A DNA stretch of 62,929 nucleotides, from assembly GCF_000772705.2 (NCBI RefSeq), contig NZ_JSBW02000032.1:1-62929 (forward strand), given 5' to 3'. The DNA is from Xanthomonas vasicola. Lineage in GTDB: Bacteria; Pseudomonadota; Gammaproteobacteria; Xanthomonadales; Xanthomonadaceae. The notes beneath the pieces were generated by a model. That model ran no database searches, was not told the origin of the DNA, and worked only from the letters and a program-made list of their open reading frames with translations. The first letter of the stretch is position 1. The number at the start of each line of letters is the position of its first letter. A program made the position numbers and the translations under genes. Below are positions 36,034-46,507 of the stretch, piece after piece.

Positions 36034-37739
36034 GCGCTGGTCGACTCCTGAGTGGCGCTGGCAAGTTCGGACACCGGCACCGGGTTGGCTTGATGTGCGA
36101 GGTATTGATGGATCTGCGCGACCACGGCGGCGCCCTCGCCCACCGCGGCCGCTACGCGCTTGACCGAGCCCGCACGCACATCGCCGATGGCGAACACGCC
36201 CGGGCGATTGGTTTCCAGCGGCAGACACGCCGGCACGCCGTCGCCGCGCGCAGTGCCGGTAATGACAAAGCCGCGCTTGTCGGTGTCCACGCACTGCTGC
36301 AGCCAGCCTGTATTGGGGTCTGCGCCGACGAACAGGAACAGGTGCCGCAACTCCACACGCTCGGTTGCACCGTCCTTGCGTGTGCGCAACACGGCCGCCT
36401 GCAGCCCGCGCTCGGGGTCGCCTTCGAGTGCGGACACTTCGGTGCCGGGGTGCAATTGCACATTGGGCAACGCGGCGATACGCTCGATCAGGTATTGCGA
36501 CATCGACGCTTCCAGCCCGTCGCCGCGAATGATCAGGTGCAGTTGCTTGACCCGCGGCGCCAGGAACGCCACTGCCTGTCCTGCGGAATTGCCGCCCCCC
36601 ACCAATGCCACCACGCCGCCTTCGCACAAGCGCGCCTCCACTGGGGAGGCCCAGTACGAGACGCCGTGGCCTTCGAAGCGTTCCAATCCTTCGATCTCCG
36701 GACGCCGGTAGCGCGCGCCGGAAGCGATCACCACGGTGCTGGCCAGCAATTGTTTGCCATCGGCAAGATCCAGCTTCAGCGCACCATCGTCGCGGCTGCA
36801 TTCCAGCGTGCCCGCTTCGATCGGAATCGCCAATTCCGCGCCGAATTTCAGCGCCTGGTTGTATGCGCGCCCGGCCAGTGCCTGCCCGGAAATACCGGTG
36901 GGAAACCCAAGATAATTTTCGATCCGCGCCGACGCACCTGCCTGCCCGCCAATAGCGCGTTGATCCAGCACCAGCACCGACAAGCCTTCGGACGCGGCAT
37001 ACACCGCTGTCGCCAGACCCGCGGGGCCTGCGCCTACAATCGCCACGTCGTAGCGCTTGTCCGGGTCGATATCCGGGGTCATGCCCAGACAATGCGCGGC
37101 CTCGGCATCGCTGGGCTGGCGCAGCACGCGACCGCTTGGGCACACCATCACTGGCAGATCATGCTCCTGGATGCCCAGGCGCTCGACCAGCGCGCGGCCC
37201 TCGTCATCGGAGACGTCCATCACCGTGTTGGGGTAGCCGTTACGCGTCAAAAAGCCTTGCAAACGCGTCAGATGCGGGTCGTCCGTTTCGCCGATCAAGA
37301 CCGAGCCCGATGCATCGCCTTCGATCAATCCGACGCGACGCAGGATCAATGCGCGCATCACCACTTCGCCCACTTCGGCCGAACTGATCATCAGCGCGCG
37401 CAGATGTGCGGTATCGAACGGCAGCGCCAAGCACCCCTCTGGACCGGCACGTCCTGCCGCCAGCGATGCGCGACCGGCCAGCTGACTCACCTCGCCGGTG
37501 AACTGGCCAGGCGTGTGCAAGGTGATCGGTTTTTCATTGCCCAGCCCGTCGCGGCGCACCACTTCGATGGCGCCTTCCAGCACCACCCACACCGGTGCGT
37601 GCGCATCGCCGACGTCGAACACGGTCTCGCCCGCACCGAACCGTTGCGCCGGCCCGCTGGCAAAGCGCCGCGTGATCGCCAACTGGCCCGCGTCCAGCTC
37701 GGGAAACATCTGATGGTGGCGGGTTTGGTCCAGGGACAT
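36030..37739 (-). CDS. Cyclic-nucleotide-binding / thioredoxin reductase-like flavoprotein
   Basis: The 569-aa protein joins an N-terminal cNMP-binding domain (residues 10-130), a thioredoxin-like half (145-215, TRNGYPNTVMDVSDD) and a C-terminal two-dinucleotide reductase. The reductase has GAGPAGLATAVYAASEG for FAD near 235 and VGGGNSAGQAVAFLA for NAD(P)H. Where thioredoxin reductases have CxxC, it reads YWASPVEARLC, so the usual redox-active disulfide is absent. It may reduce an unknown partner, perhaps sensing cAMP, c-di-GMP or another nucleotide. Start at MSLDQTRHH. It is the first gene of an operon with the UBP zinc finger. Confidence 0.85.
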   Translation of the reverse strand: MSLDQTRHHQMFPELDAGQLAITRRFASGPAQRFGAGETVFDVGDAHAPVWVVLEGAIEVVRRDGLGNEKPITLHTPGQFTGEVSQLAGRASLAAGRAGPEGCLALPFDTAHLRALMISSAEVGEVVMRALILRRVGLIEGDASGSVLIGETDDPHLTRLQGFLTRNGYPNTVMDVSDDEGRALVERLGIQEHDLPVMVCPSGRVLRQPSDAEAAHCLGMTPDIDPDKRYDVAIVGAGPAGLATAVYAASEGLSVLVLDQRAIGGQAGASARIENYLGFPTGISGQALAGRAYNQALKFGAELAIPIEAGTLECSRDDGALKLDLADGKQLLASTVVIASGARYRRPEIEGLERFEGHGVSYWASPVEARLCEGGVVALVGGGNSAGQAVAFLAPRVKQLHLIIRGDGLEASMSQYLIERIAALPNVQLHPGTEVSALEGDPERGLQAAVLRTRKDGATERVELRHLFLFVGADPNTGWLQQCVDTDKRGFVITGTARGDGVPACLPLETNRPGVFAIGDVRAGSVKRVAAAVGEGAAVVAQIHQYLAHQANPVPVSELASATQESTSA

Positions 37740-37942
37740 GGATGGGCGACGCAGTGGGGGATCACATGCAAGCATGGGCAGTGGTGATGGCAATGGCAAT
37801 CACCCGAAATGTGCAATGCCTGTCACGACACAGCACAGACGCATGGCAAGCGTACGCGAGCGGCGGCGGCCACCAGTGAGACGCCTGCACACGCTAACGC
37901 TCAGGATGACGGCACCTGATCAATCGAACCCAAGCATGTGCA

Positions 37943-38575
37943 TTACGTCTGCGCCGGCGTCCAATGCGGGCCATGCTGACCAGCGGCCATGCGCTCGGCC
38001 GGGCGCACACGAAACACCACGCTGATGCGCTCGCCCACTGCGCGCGTGGTTTTGGCAATGCCATGCGTGTGGGTGCGCTGCGAGGCATGGCTCATTGCCA
38101 GCAAGCTCCCCGGTGCAAGCTCCAGCGCAATCGTCCGCGTGCTCGCGTCATTGGCGCGCAGCTGCATCCGGCGCGGTGCACCCAGCGACAGCAGCGCAAT
38201 TGGATATGGCGCCACCAAGGTGTGCAAGGCGTCGTGATGCATCGCCACGCTGTCGCGTCCATCGCGATACAGATTCAAGCCCACCGCGTTGTACGGCGCA
38301 GGGAGCACCGCCTGCACCGCGTCGAGCAAGCGCTGCAGCGGCAGACCCGCAGGCAACGCACCATCCAGGCGATACGACGCCAGCAGGCGCGGCACATCCA
38401 CCACCCGGTCGTACATCTCGCGACGCTGGCTGCGCCAATCGGCGCCATCGCGCAGTGCCTCGAATGCGTCCTGCGCCAGCGCAGCCGGCAGCAGCTGCGG
38501 CCAATAGCGCACGCCACCTTCCATATCGTTTAGCACCTGCAGCGGTGCGATGGGAGCGTCGAACAAGTCCATCAA
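37943..38575 (-). CDS. alkB: AlkB-family 2-oxoglutarate/Fe(II) dioxygenase
   Basis: The 210-aa enzyme repairs alkylated bases by oxidative demethylation. Iron ligands are His113 and Asp115 (MHHDALH) and His171 (THTHGIAK); 2-oxoglutarate is held by Arg183 and Arg189 in GERISVVFR. The NLYRDGRDSVAMHHD motif is typical. The start is one of two tandem ATGs (MMDLF). It is a single gene divergent from an SDR gene. Confidence 0.9.
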   Translation of the reverse strand: MMDLFDAPIAPLQVLNDMEGGVRYWPQLLPAALAQDAFEALRDGADWRSQRREMYDRVVDVPRLLASYRLDGALPAGLPLQRLLDAVQAVLPAPYNAVGLNLYRDGRDSVAMHHDALHTLVAPYPIALLSLGAPRRMQLRANDASTRTIALELAPGSLLAMSHASQRTHTHGIAKTTRAVGERISVVFRVRPAERMAAGQHGPHWTPAQT

Positions 38576-38733
38576 CGCACTATGCGGGCGCAGGCAGGCG
38601 ATTTCAGCACCACGCGTCCGTCACGCGCGGCGCCTGGCCGACCAGTTCAGCTTCACGCTGCGGTACGTAAAACGCCGCACCGTGTTCACGCACTGCAATC
38701 AAGCATGCCTGATCGTTTTTGTGGAGACATCGC

Positions 38734-39714
38734 ATGCATCGCACCCCTCCCGCCCACGTGGTGATATCCGGCGCGTCCAGCGGCATTGGCCAAGCCACCG
38801 CTGAAGCGTTCGCCGCACAAGGCGCGCGCCTGGTGCTGGCTGCACGTGGCGAAGAGTCCCTCAACGCCGTTGCCGAACGCTGCCGTGCGCATGGCGCAGA
38901 GGTCTTAGTGGTGCCCACCGACGTCAAACATGCCGAACGGGTAAAAGCATTGGCCGCCAGCGCGCAGCGTTTTCTGGGGCGTATCGATCTATGGTTCGGC
39001 AATGTCGGCGTCGGTGCGGTGGGCAAATTCCACGAGGTGCCGATAGAAGCAAGCGCGGCAGTGATCCACGCCAACTTGCTCGGTCGCATGCACGACGCCC
39101 ATGCCGTCATCCCCATCTTCATCGAACAAGGTCATGGCATCTTCGTCAACATGATCTCTTCGGGTGGCTTCGCCTCCACGCCGTTTGCGGCGGCATACGG
39201 AGCCAGCAAATTCGGCCAGCGCGGATTTTCCGAAGCGCTGCGCGCCGAATTGAGCGATTACCCGCGTATCCACGTGTGCGACGTCTACCCGTACTTCGTC
39301 GACACGCCCGGCCTGACCCATGGCGCCAACTATGTGGGCCGCCGCATCAGCGGGCCGCCACTGATGCTGGACACGCGCACCGTCGCCACTGCCGTCGTGC
39401 GCCTGCTGGACCGCCCACGCAACACCGTGGTGCTGGGCGCGGCGGTGCATGTGATGCGCGCAGGCCATGCACTGGCGCCACATACACTGGCACGCGCCAT
39501 GTACTACTTCTTCGCGCATTACTTTGCGCAGGCGCCCCGGGTGGCGCGTTCCAGCGGCAATGTCTTTGCAGCGCCGAGTATTGCCGGCGGTATCGACGGT
39601 GGCTACCGGCGGCGGCCGGCGTTACGCGCACGCTCTACACGCAACAAGGTGTTGATCGGTGCAGCCGCTGCGGCGGTGACGGGCTTGGCGGTGTTGGCCT
39701 TGCGACGCCGGTGA
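38734..39714 (+). CDS. SDR-family oxidoreductase with C-terminal membrane anchor
   Basis: The 326-aa short-chain dehydrogenase has the nucleotide motif ISGASSGIG (residues 11-19), a structural Asn90 (FGNVG) and catalytic Ser142/143, Tyr155 and Lys159 (YGASK). The last 25 residues (KVLIGAAAAAVTGLAVLALR) are a hydrophobic helix ending in RRR, so the protein is probably anchored in the inner membrane with its domain inside. The substrate is unknown. It is a single gene. Confidence 0.87.
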   Translation: MHRTPPAHVVISGASSGIGQATAEAFAAQGARLVLAARGEESLNAVAERCRAHGAEVLVVPTDVKHAERVKALAASAQRFLGRIDLWFGNVGVGAVGKFHEVPIEASAAVIHANLLGRMHDAHAVIPIFIEQGHGIFVNMISSGGFASTPFAAAYGASKFGQRGFSEALRAELSDYPRIHVCDVYPYFVDTPGLTHGANYVGRRISGPPLMLDTRTVATAVVRLLDRPRNTVVLGAAVHVMRAGHALAPHTLARAMYYFFAHYFAQAPRVARSSGNVFAAPSIAGGIDGGYRRRPALRARSTRNKVLIGAAAAAVTGLAVLALRRR

Positions 39715-39957
39715 GTGCTGGGATCCGTGGCTGCGGTGGGCAGTGATGAAGCGGTGTTGTGAGCGATTACGAGATAGCGCAGCTGGGTAAAGAAAGCGGA
39801 GAGGCGTCAATGCGACATGCCTGAAGCCGAGTGTGTGTGCAACGGTGCATGCTGCCAGCGGACCCAAGCATGGCGGCGACATTATTCGCACGCTCATGTG
39901 TAGTGCAACCGTATAGCTGTGCTACGGTCCGGCGCTGCATCCGCTGGAGCATTCCGC

Positions 39958-42318
39958 ATGTCGTCTCGGTTGATCGCCGCACCTCGGGTTCGTTGGCTGG
40001 CTGTGCTTGCCGCAGTCGTCGCATTTGCCGGCAACGCTGCGCCCGTTACGCCTGCGGCCACGGCTGCCTTCGACGCAGTCGACCCGTTCATCGGTACCGG
40101 TGGCGAAGGCCATACCTATCCCGGTGCCACGGTACCGTTCGGCATGGTGCAACTGAGCCCGGACACGCAGATCAAACCCCGCAAAGAAGCCTATGGCTGG
40201 GCGGCCGGTTATCGGCATAGCGACACCACCATCGTCGGATTTTCGCACACCCATTTTTCCGGCTCCGGGCATTCTGATCTGGGTGACATCTTGCTGATGC
40301 CGCAAGCCGGGCAGGTCAAGCTGGAACGAGGCGATGCCAGCAAACCCGGCAGCGGCTATACCGCGCAGTTCGATCATGCCAGCGAACAGGCCCAGCCCGG
40401 CTACTACGCGGTGACCTTGAAAGACCGCAATATCCGCGCCGAACTTACCGCCAGCGCGCGCGTGGGCGTGCATCGCTATCAGTTCCCGAAAGGCAAACCG
40501 GCGCATGTGCTGGTCGACCTGCGCACCAGCCTGTACGACTACCCCGGCAAAGTGCAGTGGTCGCGGCTGCGTGTGCGCAGCGATGGCACCGTCACCGGCT
40601 TTCGCGAAACACGTGGCTGGGCACCCGGCCGGCAGCTGTATTTCGCCATGCGCTTCTCACGCCCGCTCACTGCCACGCAACTCCACGACACCGAGCAAGA
40701 CATTCCATACAAGGGCTTTCCACCGCCCGGCGAGAAGAATCCTGCACAGCGTGCGCAGATCGAAGGCCGGCAACTGGTCGGCGTGTTCGATGTCGCCAAC
40801 GACGGCACGCCGCTGGTGGTGAAGGTGGCGCTCTCACCGGTCAGCGAAGAGGGTGCCATCGCCAATCTCGATGCCGAAGTGCCCGGCTTCAATTTTAATC
40901 GTGTACGGGCCGATGCACGCGCGCAATGGACGCAGGCGCTGTCGGCGATCGACGCACAAGGCACGCCGCAACAACGCACCCAGCTCTACACCGCGCTGTA
41001 TCACACCTTGCTTGGGCCAACACTGTTCATGGACAGCGACGGCCGCTACCGCGGGCCGGACAACGCCGTGCATCAAACAGACGGCTGGACCAACTACTCC
41101 ACCTTCTCGCTGTGGGATACCTACCGCGCATTGCATCCGCTGCTCACCCTGGTGCAGCCGCCGCAACGCAGCAGCGATGTAGTCAATTCACTGCTCGCGT
41201 CGCGTCGCGAAAGCGCCTACGGCATCTTGCCGGTGTGGGCATTCCACGGCCTGGAAACCTGGTGCATGATCGGTTATCACGCGGTCCCGGTAATTGCCGA
41301 CGCTTACATGAAAGGCATCGGCGGCTTCAATGCGGATGAAGCCTTGCAGGCCATGGTCGCCAGCGCCAACTACGGCCCATACGACGGTATCGCGCAATAC
41401 CGCGAGCTGGGCTATGTACCCATCGACGAAGAAGGCGAAGCCGCATCCAAGACGCTGGAATACGCCTTCGACGACTGGACCATCGCGCGCATGGCCGACA
41501 AGCTCGGCAAGCCCGACATCGCCACCGAATTCACCAAGCGTGCCGGCAACTGGAAGCATGCCTTCGACCCGGCCACGGGCTATATGCGCGCACGCACCCG
41601 CGCCGGCAATTTCCGGGAGCCGTTCGACCCGTCTGCCAGTGGCTACGGCAGCGACTACACCGAAGGCAACGCTTGGCAGTACTCCTGGTACGTGCCCCAG
41701 GACGTGGCCGGGCTGGCCGCAGCACATGGCGGGGACGACAAACTGCTTGCCCGGCTGGATGCAGTGTTCGATGCCAAGGTGGACCCAAAGGTCTTCGAGC
41801 ATATGGAAGACATCACCGGCCTGATCGGCTGGTACGCGCACGGCAACGAACCCAGCCACCACGTCGCCTATCTGTACGCATATGCCGGCCAACCGTGGCG
41901 CACACAGGCACGCCTGACGCAGATCATGCGCAGCCAGTATCACGCTGGGCCGGAAGGCCTGGCCGGCAACGACGACCTCGGCCAGATGTCGGCCTGGTAT
42001 GTGTTCGCCACACTGGGCTTCTACCCGGTGGCGCCCGGCAGCAATCAATACATCATCGGCCGCCCGTTCCTGCCACGCGCCACGCTCAACCTGCCCAATG
42101 GCAAGCGTTTTGCGGTGATTGCCGAGGGCGTGAGCGATGCACGCAGCTACATCGGCAGCGCTACGCTCAATGGCAAACCACTCACCCGCGCTTACGTCAC
42201 ACACGAAGAAATACAGGCCGGTGGTGAACTACGATTCCGTATGCAGGCGACAACGAATCAGCAGTGGGCCACCGACCCGGCGCAGCGGCCGTATTCGATG
42301 TCGGCGCAGGTGCGCTGA
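39958..42318 (+). CDS. GH92 alpha-1,2-mannosidase, exported
   Basis: The 786-aa glycosidase has a signal peptide (cleaved near NAAP) and the GH92 hallmarks DPFIGTGGEGHTYPGATVPF at the N-terminus, SHTHFSGSGHSD, and GLAGNDDLGQMSAWYVFATL near the C-terminus. GH92 enzymes are calcium-dependent, inverting alpha-mannosidases acting on N-glycans. In Xanthomonas such enzymes help degrade plant glycoproteins (known for the N-glycan cluster); here the gene stands alone. It is probably periplasmic. Confidence 0.92.
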   Translation: MSSRLIAAPRVRWLAVLAAVVAFAGNAAPVTPAATAAFDAVDPFIGTGGEGHTYPGATVPFGMVQLSPDTQIKPRKEAYGWAAGYRHSDTTIVGFSHTHFSGSGHSDLGDILLMPQAGQVKLERGDASKPGSGYTAQFDHASEQAQPGYYAVTLKDRNIRAELTASARVGVHRYQFPKGKPAHVLVDLRTSLYDYPGKVQWSRLRVRSDGTVTGFRETRGWAPGRQLYFAMRFSRPLTATQLHDTEQDIPYKGFPPPGEKNPAQRAQIEGRQLVGVFDVANDGTPLVVKVALSPVSEEGAIANLDAEVPGFNFNRVRADARAQWTQALSAIDAQGTPQQRTQLYTALYHTLLGPTLFMDSDGRYRGPDNAVHQTDGWTNYSTFSLWDTYRALHPLLTLVQPPQRSSDVVNSLLASRRESAYGILPVWAFHGLETWCMIGYHAVPVIADAYMKGIGGFNADEALQAMVASANYGPYDGIAQYRELGYVPIDEEGEAASKTLEYAFDDWTIARMADKLGKPDIATEFTKRAGNWKHAFDPATGYMRARTRAGNFREPFDPSASGYGSDYTEGNAWQYSWYVPQDVAGLAAAHGGDDKLLARLDAVFDAKVDPKVFEHMEDITGLIGWYAHGNEPSHHVAYLYAYAGQPWRTQARLTQIMRSQYHAGPEGLAGNDDLGQMSAWYVFATLGFYPVAPGSNQYIIGRPFLPRATLNLPNGKRFAVIAEGVSDARSYIGSATLNGKPLTRAYVTHEEIQAGGELRFRMQATTNQQWATDPAQRPYSMSAQVR

Positions 42319-42512
42319 TCAAAAGCAGTTAGCAAAAGGTAGCGGGCCAGTGGTTTGTGGACATTCAACGCCCGAAGGAGCCGGAGCGTACGCGCGGCAC
42401 TAGACATGCCCGCCACGGCTTAGAGCGGATAAAAATCGTCCTCAAGGCCTGTCAATTGTAGAGCGGCTGATCGGGGGCTTGGCTGCAGCGCCCTTGCCCG
42501 CCCACCATCGCA

Positions 42513-42576
42513 GGACACGCTGCAAGTACGTCCTTTTAAGCTCCGTGGCGGCATCCATGCCACCACGGGTCCCGGG
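42513..42576 (+). repeat. Xanthomonas intergenic repeat, copy 1
   Basis: The unit reads GGACACGCTGCAAGTACGTC, then GGCGGCATCCATGCC and GGGTCCCGGGAC. The same module recurs inverted at 42724-42778. Such GACACGC...GGCGGCATCCATGCCGCC elements are scattered through Xanthomonas genomes and may fold into mRNA-end hairpins. Confidence 0.7.
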
Positions 42577-42723
42577 ACGAGGGGCAGGCAAGGACCAGTC
42601 GCGTTGGTCGGCGTGTAGAGCTTTCAATACATCAACCAGCAATCAGCGCGAAGCGATGTACTCGCTCTTCAACAAACCACCAGCCAACTGTCTGGTGCGG
42701 TGCCATCACCGGGTGCGGGACCG

Positions 42724-42778
42724 TTGGCGGCATGGATGCCGCCATCAAGGCCCATGAATGGGTTTACGGCGTGTCCCG
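42724..42778 (-). repeat. Xanthomonas intergenic repeat, copy 2 (inverted)
   Basis: The perfect stem GGCGGCATGGATGCCGCC is followed by CATGAATGGGTTTACGGCGTGTCCCG. It is in opposite orientation to copy 1, about 150 bases away, so the pair can form one large cruciform or transcript hairpin. Confidence 0.7.
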
Positions 42779-42919
42779 CGAGCGGTGAGGCCACCACGCC
42801 TCGACCACAAGGCTTCTATTTGCGTCCAAGAAGATGCGGCGAATAAAAAACCACTGCGCTCATAGGTCAGACGCTCGCCAGGTGCTGTTAGCCGCTTTAG
42901 CAGTAGGTATTCAACCGCC

Positions 42920-43565
42920 TCAATAATAGATGCCCGTGCGTAAGCCGCAGGCGTCGCGTTCCATTACCGCTGGCAAGCTGTCGGCAATGCCCGCAGCGAC
43001 ACGCTGCGCGCTCCAACACGCGACCAGCGCATCGAGCACATCATCTGGCTTGGCTTGTGCGCGTGGCACACGTTCGAGCAGCGACTGCACCTGGGCAATA
43101 CCGTCATGCCTACGCAGCAAGCTCAATCGCTGTCGGAGACTTGAGGGTGTACTTCGAATACATGCTCGGCCCAGGCAAAGTCTGCTCGCAAAGCACGGTC
43201 CCATTCGCGAATCTTCGCTAGCAACGCAAACGAGCGCGCTCCAAAGCCACGCTGCTTGTCGTGATCCAGCACCCGATGCATCGCAGAAGCTTGCGCCTGC
43301 GTGCTCGCATGCAACATGCCACGCAGCGGCGCGGCAAAGACACTGCAGGCGCGTCGCCCCCAACGAACTGGCGAGCCTGCCGATCCGCAGCCCGATGTGC
43401 GTGCTCACTCAAGCCAATCGGGATATCAACGCCCACGACAGCCGCTGCATGCAACGCGACAGCCAGCTCGGTCACGCTGGCGTAATACGCAGACGCCAGC
43501 ACGCCCTCCTCCTCCCAAAACGCCAGCCAGCCGCTGCCAGCGCCATCGATTCCTGCACAACGCAT
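42920..43565 (-). pseudogene. Decayed DUF429 gene
   Basis: The reading is spread over three minus-strand frames. MRCAGIDGAGSGW...VGVDIPIGLSE starts at 43565. HRVLDHDKQRGFGARSFALL through VFEVHPQVS lies in a second frame around 43123-43290. RQRLSLLRRHDGIAQVQSLL...AKPDDVLDALVACW lies in a third, ending at 42920. Together they follow the order of DUF429 nuclease-like proteins (DIPIGL, EVHPEVSF, DDxLDAL), with at least two frameshifts and a stop after VSDSD. The gene should be non-functional. Confidence 0.8.
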
Positions 43566-43751
43566 CGCTTTCTTCCCGCTCAAATTCTGACCTGTAGTCA
43601 ATGACGACGTGATTGCATCGCATGCACCGCCGTCACGTATTCACATGATGCACAACATTCGTTCACCCGTGCGCATCGTGTCGGTTTCCACACTAGCCGC
43701 CATTGGTACGCGTTATTGCGTGCCGCCAGCCCCCAATGCAGGAGAGCGTGC

Positions 43752-44654
43752 ATGTCCAGCACCAAGAATCAGTACGAAATGCAAAACCCACTAACCCAAT
43801 TTCCGCAGCCGCAATTCCCGGAACAGACCCAAGAAGCACCGGGCACTGTCCATGAGCTGCACCCCAAAGCCGACCATGGCGAACAGAGCTACAAAGGCTT
43901 CGGTCGCCTGCAGGGCCGCAAGGCACTGATCACTGGCGCAGATTCCGGCATCGGCCGCGCGACCGCCATCGCGTTCGCGCGCGAAGGTGCGGACATCGTG
44001 CTCAATTACCTGCCGGAAGAAGAGCAGGACGCAGCAGAAGTTGTGCAACTGATCCAGGCAGAAGGCCGCAAGGCCATCAGTTTTCCGGGCGACCTCAAGA
44101 ACGAATCTTTCTGCACCGATCTAGTCGAACGCGCGGTGCAGGAACTGGGCGGCCTGGACGTGCTGGTCAACATTGCCGGCAAGCAAACTGCCGTCAAAGA
44201 CATTGCCGACATCACCACGGAACAGTTCGACGCCACGTACAAGACCAACGTCTACGCGATGTTCTGGCTGTGCAAGGCGGCTATCCCGCATCTGCCGCCG
44301 GGTGCATCCATCATCAACACCGGCTCGATCCAGTCGTATCAGCCCTCCGCCACTCTGCTCGACTACGCGTCGACCAAGGCAGCTATCGTCAACTTTACCA
44401 AGGGGCTGGCGCAGCAGATTGCCGAGAAAGGGATCCGCGTCAATGCGGTCGCGCCCGGCCCGGTATGGACGCCGTTGCAGCCCAGCGGTGGTCAGCCGCC
44501 GGAAAAGATTCCGGATTTCGGCTCGGAGACGCCGCTCAAGCGCGCGGGGCAGCCGGTGGAAATGGCGCCGTTGTACGTGATTTTGGCCTCGCAGGAATCC
44601 AGCTACGTCACCGGCGAAGTGTTCGGTGCCACCGGCGGCCTGCTGCTGTCTTGA
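43752..44654 (+). CDS. SDR oxidoreductase, YghA/glucose-dehydrogenase-like
   Basis: The 300-aa enzyme belongs to the SDR group with an N-terminal extension (about 50 polar residues, [20 protein letters not shown]) seen in YghA and general-stress dehydrogenases. The NAD(P) motif is [11 protein letters not shown], and the catalytic pair is Tyr205 and Lys209 (YASTK), preceded by TGSIQSYQ. Start at MSSTKNQ. Its stop codon overlaps the start of the GH15 gene, so the two form an operon, possibly in stress sugar metabolism. Confidence 0.88.
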   Translation: MSSTKNQYEMQNPLTQFPQPQFPEQTQEAPGTVHELHPKADHGEQSYKGFGRLQGRKALITGADSGIGRATAIAFAREGADIVLNYLPEEEQDAAEVVQLIQAEGRKAISFPGDLKNESFCTDLVERAVQELGGLDVLVNIAGKQTAVKDIADITTEQFDATYKTNVYAMFWLCKAAIPHLPPGASIINTGSIQSYQPSATLLDYASTKAAIVNFTKGLAQQIAEKGIRVNAVAPGPVWTPLQPSGGQPPEKIPDFGSETPLKRAGQPVEMAPLYVILASQESSYVTGEVFGATGGLLLS

Positions 44655-46456
44655 GCAACCCTGGCGCTGAGTTTCAACGCGATGCCACTGGCACCTTGCC
44701 GATCGCCGCCTATGCGGCGGTCGGCGATGGGCGTTCGGTGGCCTTGTGCGGCGCAGACGGCAGCATCGATTGGTGGTGCGTGCCGAAGATGGATTCGCCA
44801 CCATTGTTCGATCGCCTGCTCGACGCAGGCCAAGGCGGCTATTTCGCCCTCACTCCGCAACAGCTGCATCAGGTACAGCGGCGCTACCGGGACGGCAGCA
44901 ATATTCTCGAGACGACCTTCATCACCGCAACCGGCAGCGCACGTCTGACCGAATCGCTCAACAGCGGCGAAGCTGGCCGTTTGCCGTGGTCAGAGCTGGC
45001 GCGGCGCATCGAAGGCATCGACGGCAGTGTGGTCTTCGATCTGATCTACCGCCCCGGCACACGCGCCGGCCAAGCAACGCCTTGGCAAAGCGAAACTCCG
45101 AACGGCCGCGTACACCACGTGGGTCCACTCATGACCATGCTGCGCTATGACGTGGACGCAGCGCAGGTCTTGCAGTGCGATGACCGCGGCGTGCATGCCA
45201 CGCTGGCAATCCATGCGGGCGACACACAGGTGGTTGCATTGCTGGCCGCCGTAGACGACGCGCTACCGGTACCCGCACTGGAAGATATCGGTGAACGCAT
45301 CGAACGTAGCGACCAGGAGTGGCGCGAGTGGAGCGGCAACCTGCGCCATGACAACAGTTACCGCGACGCCGTCGTTCGCTCTGCGCTAGCGCTGAAATTC
45401 CTGTGGTTTTCACCCACTGGCGCTATCACGGCGGCGGTCACCGCCTCGTTGCCGGAGCAGATCGGTGCCAATGGCAATTGGGACTATCGCTACGCATGGG
45501 TGCGCGATGCCGCGTACACCACAAAGGCCTTCCTGCGCGTGGGCGCATTGGCCGATGCCAAGGCCGCGTTTAGCTGGTTGATGCGCACCATCCGCCGCCA
45601 TCGCCCCGGCGTGCGCCCCTGCTACACCCTGGATGGTGCGTTGGTGCCCGACGAACGCGAGATCGACATCCCCGGCTATCGCGACACGCGCCCGGTGCGC
45701 GTCGGCAACACGGCCAACAATCAATTGCAGCTGTGCCTGTACGGCGACATCTTCGAAATGGCCTCGCGCTTTCTCGATGCCGGCCACATCCTGGACCAGG
45801 AAACCGCACGCCAGTTGTTCGAGCTCGGCAACGAGTGCGCAGACACCTGGATGCGCAAGGATGCTGGTTTCTGGGAACTGGAAACCAACGAGCACTACAC
45901 CATGTCCAAGGTGGAGTGCTGGCTGGCGCTGCGCCGCGCCAGCGAGCTGGCCAAGGCCGGCCATCTCTCTACCGCGATGCTGCCGCGTTGGGAACGCGAA
46001 CAGGCACGGATTCTTGAGTGGATCGACCTGCACTGCTGGTCCGACGCAAAGCATGCTTACACCTTCTACGCCGGCACCGACGACCTGGACGCCAGCCTGC
46101 TGTTGGCCTCGCGCTTCGGCCTGGGTGAACCACGCCGCGAGCGCATGATCGCCACCCGCGATGCCATCCGCACAGAACTCGGCAGCGACGTGTTGCTGCA
46201 CCGCTACAGCGGCATGCAACAGCGTGAAGGTGCGTTTATCGCGTGCTCGTTCTGGCTGGTGGAGGCTTATGGCCTGCTCGGCGAGCGTGGCGAAGCCAAG
46301 CGCTTGTTCGAACAATTGCTGGAACAACTCGGCAACGATGTTGCACTGATGCCCGAGATGATGGACGTGGCCACCGGCGATGCCTTGGGCAACTTACCGC
46401 AAGGCTTGAGCCATCTCGCGCTGATTCATGCGGCGCTTGCCGTGGATGGCGAGTAA
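44651..46456 (+). CDS. GH15 glucoamylase/trehalase-like glycosidase
   Basis: The 601-aa protein has an N-terminal GH15 sandwich domain ([39 protein letters not shown]) and an (alpha/alpha)6 barrel with [20 protein letters not shown] and [13 protein letters not shown] choose TTG 44651, which overlaps the preceding TGA; no ATG lies near the domain start. No signal peptide is seen, so it is cytoplasmic and probably acts on trehalose or alpha-glucans. It is co-transcribed with the SDR gene. Confidence 0.88.
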   Translation: MSNPGAEFQRDATGTLPIAAYAAVGDGRSVALCGADGSIDWWCVPKMDSPPLFDRLLDAGQGGYFALTPQQLHQVQRRYRDGSNILETTFITATGSARLTESLNSGEAGRLPWSELARRIEGIDGSVVFDLIYRPGTRAGQATPWQSETPNGRVHHVGPLMTMLRYDVDAAQVLQCDDRGVHATLAIHAGDTQVVALLAAVDDALPVPALEDIGERIERSDQEWREWSGNLRHDNSYRDAVVRSALALKFLWFSPTGAITAAVTASLPEQIGANGNWDYRYAWVRDAAYTTKAFLRVGALADAKAAFSWLMRTIRRHRPGVRPCYTLDGALVPDEREIDIPGYRDTRPVRVGNTANNQLQLCLYGDIFEMASRFLDAGHILDQETARQLFELGNECADTWMRKDAGFWELETNEHYTMSKVECWLALRRASELAKAGHLSTAMLPRWEREQARILEWIDLHCWSDAKHAYTFYAGTDDLDASLLLASRFGLGEPRRERMIATRDAIRTELGSDVLLHRYSGMQQREGAFIACSFWLVEAYGLLGERGEAKRLFEQLLEQLGNDVALMPEMMDVATGDALGNLPQGLSHLALIHAALAVDGE

Positions 46457-46507
46457 TCGCAAAGTACACTCGCAACCCGCGCCAGATCGTCATCGCAGCC
46501 CAGGTTT

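Larger units (their letters stand above)
42319..42919. other. Intergenic region carrying a repeat pair (601 bp)
   Basis: No gene is supported. The region holds two inverted copies of a Xanthomonas-type intergenic repeat (listed separately) and lies between the GH92 gene and a decayed DUF429 gene. Confidence 0.6.

Noticed and set aside
35728..37143. 471-codon minus-strand frame as one protein
   Set aside because: Only its last 101 codons (the UBP zinc finger) look like protein; the rest overlaps the flavoprotein gene out of frame.
36090..37787. 565-codon plus-strand open frame opposite the TrxR-like gene
   Set aside because: It is a shadow frame with no recognisable domain; the minus-strand gene is well supported.
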